Assembly (NCBI RefSeq): GCF_030694085.1
Contig: NZ_JAUXZE010000102.1
Location: forward strand, 62,001 to 126,000
Reading direction: 5' to 3'
Source: Tabrizicola sp.
Lineage (GTDB): Bacteria > Pseudomonadota > Alphaproteobacteria > Rhodobacterales > Rhodobacteraceae
Length of the DNA stretch: 64,000 bases
Of this stretch, positions 60,042 to 64,000 are shown one piece after another (positions within the stretch are counted from its first letter, which is position 1; each line of letters starts with the position of its first letter). The translations under genes and the position numbers were made by a program. The notes beneath the pieces were generated by a model. It was not told where the DNA came from and did no database searches. It saw only the letters and a program-made list of their open reading frames with translations.

Positions 60042-63000
60042 ATGCGCTGGTTTCTGAAGGCTGCGGTTGCGGCGGTATTCCTTGGCAGCTCTGGTCTGGC
60101 CCTGGCCCAGGACCTGATTCCCGAGCGGCGCTTTGTGGTGACCCAGGATCAGGACCTGCCGGGCGGCGATGTCGCCTCGGTCTTCGATACCACCATCGAG
60201 GCCTGCGAACGGGCCTGCCTGACCAACGCGCGCTGCACGGGTTATGTGTTCAACACGCGGAACGGGTCCTGCTTTGTGAAGAATTCTCCCGGCGAGGGGA
60301 CGTTTTTCGCCGGGGCCTTTTCGGCCACGGTGATCGAGGCGGACGCGGGCCTGCGGGCGGCGGCGGCCGAGCGGCGCAAGGAACTGGCTTTCCTGCCGGA
60401 TTGGGACATCCAGCCTTCCTTCGACCAGGCGCAGGGATTGGGGCGGCAGCATACGACAGGCCCCTGGAGCGCGGAGGAGCATCTGGCGGCGGCCCTGGAG
60501 GCCGAGGGCCGGGGTGATTGGGCGGGGGCGGCGGCCTATACCGGGGCAGCGCTGAACCTGACCGACGATGCGGCGACCTGGGGCGAATTCGCGCGGCGGC
60601 AGTTGCAGGCAGGGATCGCCGACCAGAACCAGTCGGGATACTTCTTCTATCAGGCGATGATGTCGTCGGTGAACGCTTACCTGCGGGCCGGGAACCCGGC
60701 CTTGCGGCACACGATCCTGCTGACGATGGCCGATGTGCTGGAGCGGAACGGACGGGGCCGGGACAGCGTCAGCGCGCTGCGGCTGGCTCAGTCCTTGCAG
60801 GACCGGGTGGATACTGCGGCACTGTTGGACGCGGCGATCGGGAAATACGGGTTCCGCATCGCCGAGACGCTGGTGCAGTCCGATCTGGCACGTCCGCGGA
60901 TCTGTGCGACGTTCAGCGAGGATCTGGTGGCGTCGGGCGTCGACTATTCCACCTTCGTCCAGCTCAAGGACCCCGGTCTGACGGTGGAAAACGGCGGCTG
61001 GCGGCAGTTGTGCGTGGCGGGGCTGGAGCATGGCAAGCGTTACTCTGTCACCTTCCGCGAGGGGTTGCCGGCCGCCGACGGGCAGGTGATGGCCAAGTCG
61101 GTCGAGATCACGCAATACGTCCGCGACCGGGCACCGGGGGTGAAGTTCCCGGGCCGGGGCTACGTCCTGCCCAAGGCGGGCGATCCGGCGCTGCCGGTCG
61201 AGACGGTGAACACCGAAAAGCTGGACCTGACCCTGTACCGGGTTGCGGACCGCAACCTGCTGCGGTCGATCCAGGACTACTATTTCGGCGCGCCGATCAA
61301 CGTCTACTCCGAGGAATACTTCGCCGACACGGTGGGCGAGGCGCTGTGGACCGGCAAGGCCACCGTGGCGCAGGAGGTCAACCGGGACGTGACCACGCGC
61401 CTGCCGCTGGGCGAGGCGCTGGAGGGTCTGCCGGCGGGCATCTATGCGCTGAAGGCCGAAGTGCCGGGGGTGGACCCCTACACCATCCCGCCGGGCTGGC
61501 AGTGGTTCGTGATTTCGGACCTGGGCGTCACCACGATGACAGGGGTGGACGGACTGCATGTCTTTGTCCGCTCGCTGGGCACGGCGGGGGCGAAGCCGGG
61601 CGTGACGGTGGAATTGCTGAACCGGGCCAACGCGGTGCTGGGGACGGCCACGACCGATGACCAGGGCTATGCCCGCTTTGACGCGGGCCTGACGCGCGGC
61701 ACCGGAGGAAGCGCCCCGGCGATGGTGGTGGTCAAGGAAGCCGATCAGGACATTGCCTTCCTGTCGCTGACCGACCCCGAGTTCGACCTGTCGGACCGTG
61801 GGGTTGAAGGGCGCGAGGCGGCACCACCGGTCGACGTGTTCGTCACGATGGACCGGGGCGCCTATCGCGCGGGAGAGACCGTCTATGTCACCGCGCTGGC
61901 GCGGGATGCGGAACAGGCGGCGGTCGAGGGCCTGCCGCTCACGGCAGTCTGGAAACGCCCGGATGGTGTCGAGTATTCGCGGTTCGTGGCGAATGATTGG
62001 GGCGGAGGCTACGTCTTCTCTCAGGTCATCGCCGGGTCGGCTCCTCGTGGCGTCTGGCGGCTGGAGGTGTTTGCCGATCTGGAAGCCCCGGCGCTGACGT
62101 CAAAAACGTTCCTGGTCGAAGATTTCTTGCCGGAACGCATCGATTTCGACCTGGTGCTGGCCGATGCGCCCCTGCTGGTAGGTCAGGATTCGGCGGTCGA
62201 TCTGACTGTGACGGCGAAATACCTGTTCGGTGCCCCCGGCGCGGGTCTGGCCATCGAGGGCGAGGTTCTGTTGCGCGCGGCGGAGGGTCTGGCGGCCTTC
62301 CCGGGCTATGTCTTTGGTCGCCACGACCAACCCTTCAGCGCGCAGATGACGTCGCTGAATGGCGGCGAGACCGACGATGCGGGCAATGCGACCCTTCCGG
62401 TCTTCCTGCCGATGGTCGACGACCCGCACCGCCCGCTGGAGGCCCGCGTGACGATCCGCGTGGCCGAAGGCTCGGGCCGCCCGGTGGAGCGGTCTGTGAC
62501 CAAGGCGGTGACCTCGGCTGAACCGATGATCGGGGTGAAGCCCCTGTTCGACGGGGTTGCGCCCGAGGGCGGCGAGGCGCGGTTCCAGCTTCTTGCCGTG
62601 CAGGGTGAGACGCCCGTGGCGCTGCCGGTAAAGTGGACCGTCTCTCGCGTGCAATACGACTACCAGTGGTATCAAAGCTACGGCAACTGGAGCTGGGAGC
62701 CGGTGGTCAGCCGCGAATTGGTGGCCGAGGGTGAGGCAACGCTTGGCTCAGACCCGGTCGAGGTTGCGGCAAACGTGACCTGGGGGACCTATGAGGTTCT
62801 GGTAACCGCGGCGGATGGCGGCAAGGCGGCCACGTCGACCGAGTTCTATGCGGGCTGGTATGCGCCTGCGGATGCCTCGGCCACGCCGGACACGCTGGAA
62901 CTGTCGCTGGACAAGCCTGCCTACAAGCCGGGCGATACGGCGACCTTGCGGATCGTGCCGCGTGCGGCGGGGACGGCGCTGGTGACAGTGCTGTCGAACC

Positions 63001-64000
63001 GGCTGGTCGCCATGCAGGCCGTGGAGGTGAAAGAGGGCGAGAACCTGATTTCCCTGCCGGTGACCGACGAATGGGGCGCGGGGGTCTATGTGACGGCCGC
63101 AGTCCTGCGTCCGATGGACGTGGCGGCGGGCCGCAACCCGGCGCGGGCGCTGGGCCTGACCCATGCCAGCATTGATCCGGGTGCGCGGGCTTTGACCGCG
63201 ACGGTCGAGATGGCGGCCGAGGCAGCCCCGCGTGGTCCCTTGGACGTGGCGGTGAAGGTGGATGGGGTGACGGCCGGCGAAACCGCCTATGTCACGATTG
63301 CCGCCGTGGACCTGGGCATCCTGAACCTGACCGGGTTCAAGGCCCCCGATCCGCAGGGCCACTACTTCGGCCAGCGCCGTCTGGGCGTCGGCATCCGCGA
63401 CATCTATGGCCGGCTGATCGACGGGCTGAATGGCGCGACGGGAGAGGTCCGCTCGGGCGGGGATGCGGGCGCGCAGGCGCGGTTGCAGGCGCCGCCCCCC
63501 ACGGAAGAGCTGGTGGCCTATTTCACCGGGCCGGTGACGGTGGGTGCGGACGGTTACGCGCGGGCGTCGTTCGACCTGCCGTCGTTCAACGGGACGGTGA
63601 AGGTGATGGCTGTCGCCTGGTCGAAGACCGGCGTCGGGCAGGCATCGGCCGATGTGCTGGTGCGCGATCCGGTGGTGGTGACGGCAAGCGCGCCGCGCTT
63701 CCTGTCGCCGGGCGATACCAGCCGCCTGCTTCTGGAAGTGGTTCATGCCACCGGGCCGTCCGGCCGGATGAGCCTGGATGTCAGCGCCTCGGGTCTGACG
63801 CTGGGCGCGGTGCCCTCGGGCTTTGACCTTGGCGACAAGGCCAAGGCGGTGTTCGAGGTGCCGGTGACTGCGGGCGCGGTGGGCGTGCAGACCATCGACA
63901 TCGCCCTGACCACGCCGGACGGGAAGGTGCTGAAGAAGACCCTGACGGTTCCGGTTCAGGTGAACGATCCCGAGGTGGCGCGGATCAGCCGGTTGGACCT
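60042..64000 (+). CDS. Alpha-2-macroglobulin family protein with N-terminal PAN domain (runs off right edge)
   Basis: At least 1319 residues with no stop before the window ends; preceded by GGGAGG. A signal peptide (cleavage near LALA-QD) leads to a PAN/apple-like cysteine pattern (C55, C59, C65, C77; CERACLTNARCTGYVF). The following hundreds of residues show the macroglobulin beta-sandwich domains (bait-region and MG type), such as ADAPLLVGQDSAVDLTVTAKYL, with regular VT/VE strands, and AYVTIAAVDLGILNLTGFKAPDP (split: YVTIAAVDLGILNLTGF). The thioester and final domains must lie beyond the edge. The family traps or inhibits proteases in the periplasm, often paired with penicillin-binding protein 1C. 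Confidence 0.88.
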   Translation, partial: MRWFLKAAVAAVFLGSSGLALAQDLIPERRFVVTQDQDLPGGDVASVFDTTIEACERACLTNARCTGYVFNTRNGSCFVKNSPGEGTFFAGAFSATVIEADAGLRAAAAERRKELAFLPDWDIQPSFDQAQGLGRQHTTGPWSAEEHLAAALEAEGRGDWAGAAAYTGAALNLTDDAATWGEFARRQLQAGIADQNQSGYFFYQAMMSSVNAYLRAGNPALRHTILLTMADVLERNGRGRDSVSALRLAQSLQDRVDTAALLDAAIGKYGFRIAETLVQSDLARPRICATFSEDLVASGVDYSTFVQLKDPGLTVENGGWRQLCVAGLEHGKRYSVTFREGLPAADGQVMAKSVEITQYVRDRAPGVKFPGRGYVLPKAGDPALPVETVNTEKLDLTLYRVADRNLLRSIQDYYFGAPINVYSEEYFADTVGEALWTGKATVAQEVNRDVTTRLPLGEALEGLPAGIYALKAEVPGVDPYTIPPGWQWFVISDLGVTTMTGVDGLHVFVRSLGTAGAKPGVTVELLNRANAVLGTATTDDQGYARFDAGLTRGTGGSAPAMVVVKEADQDIAFLSLTDPEFDLSDRGVEGREAAPPVDVFVTMDRGAYRAGETVYVTALARDAEQAAVEGLPLTAVWKRPDGVEYSRFVANDWGGGYVFSQVIAGSAPRGVWRLEVFADLEAPALTSKTFLVEDFLPERIDFDLVLADAPLLVGQDSAVDLTVTAKYLFGAPGAGLAIEGEVLLRAAEGLAAFPGYVFGRHDQPFSAQMTSLNGGETDDAGNATLPVFLPMVDDPHRPLEARVTIRVAEGSGRPVERSVTKAVTSAEPMIGVKPLFDGVAPEGGEARFQLLAVQGETPVALPVKWTVSRVQYDYQWYQSYGNWSWEPVVSRELVAEGEATLGSDPVEVAANVTWGTYEVLVTAADGGKAATSTEFYAGWYAPADASATPDTLELSLDKPAYKPGDTATLRIVPRAAGTALVTVLSNRLVAMQAVEVKEGENLISLPVTDEWGAGVYVTAAVLRPMDVAAGRNPARALGLTHASIDPGARALTATVEMAAEAAPRGPLDVAVKVDGVTAGETAYVTIAAVDLGILNLTGFKAPDPQGHYFGQRRLGVGIRDIYGRLIDGLNGATGEVRSGGDAGAQARLQAPPPTEELVAYFTGPVTVGADGYARASFDLPSFNGTVKVMAVAWSKTGVGQASADVLVRDPVVVTASAPRFLSPGDTSRLLLEVVHATGPSGRMSLDVSASGLTLGAVPSGFDLGDKAKAVFEVPVTAGAVGVQTIDIALTTPDGKVLKKTLTVPVQVNDPEVARISRLD

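Overview
The window is one piece of a GC-rich alphaproteobacterial chromosome, most likely a member of the Rhodobacterales (Rhodobacter/Paracoccus-like). The evidence is the GTTC-N7-GTTC SOS box, the short RpoN, a Zur-znuABC module, a cobalamin-riboswitch operon, a cytochrome c', and tightly packed operons with ATGA/GTGA/TTGA overlaps. I see no phage genes, insertion sequences or CRISPR arrays. Both edges cut genes: iorB on the left and an alpha-2-macroglobulin gene on the right.

Region by region. 1-12.2 kb: a minus-strand operon (cyclase, FAD oxidoreductase, MarR regulator, iorA, iorB) diverges from a plus-strand operon (a second, paralogous FAD oxidoreductase plus a five-gene peptide-type ABC importer). 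Together they look like an uncharacterised uptake and catabolic unit, probably for an aromatic or 2-oxo acid compound. 12.2-16.3 kb: a hypothetical membrane-anchored protein and the zinc system zur-znuC-znuB / znuA around a Zur box. 16.4-21.4 kb: a cobalamin operon (riboswitch, DUF1636, ATPase, binding protein, permease, cobQ). 21.5-25.2 kb: gluconate catabolism (gntK, gno-like SDR / SMP-30 lactonase, gnd) around a LacI-type operator, then tRNA-Met. 25.4-31.1 kb: hydantoinase A-like protein, rpoN, an imuB with a LexA box but no imuA or dnaE2 beside it, and cytochrome c'. 31.1-31.9 kb: three overlapping genes for I78-type protease-inhibitor lipoproteins. 32-41.6 kb: formaldehyde detoxification (frmA), YbaK, NYN/OST-HTH protein, LysR, RidA, LLM flavoprotein, trhO and the pncA-pncB pair. 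41.6-44.5 kb: Pit phosphate transporter, a phosphotransferase and arfB.

44.5-50.8 kb is a self-contained amino-acid catabolic cassette. It has a polar amino-acid ABC importer, a fused aconitase X and a divergent delta1-pyrroline-2-carboxylate reductase-type enzyme. This gene content predicts cis-3-hydroxy-L-proline use. The cassette is bracketed by 31/32-bp near-identical direct repeats. Next to its right end, on the minus strand, lies a short AT-richer stretch with an extremely strong Shine-Dalgarno sequence, an 18-codon rare-codon ORF and an intrinsic terminator, which may be a small RNA or leader. 51-57 kb: a VUT-family (YhhQ-like) transporter, MepA endopeptidase, UMF1-type MFS protein, thioesterase, YggT and a RecQ with two HRDC-like segments. 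57.3-64 kb: a hybrid histidine kinase with two receiver domains, divergent from a PAN-domain alpha-2-macroglobulin gene.

Three small dispersed repeat families mark gene ends: a perfect palindrome between two convergent gene pairs that supplies a stop codon, a GCAGCGAAGAGCG element just after minus-strand stop codons, and a GGATATTTG element. Function calls rest on reading motifs and gene order by eye; no database search was run.
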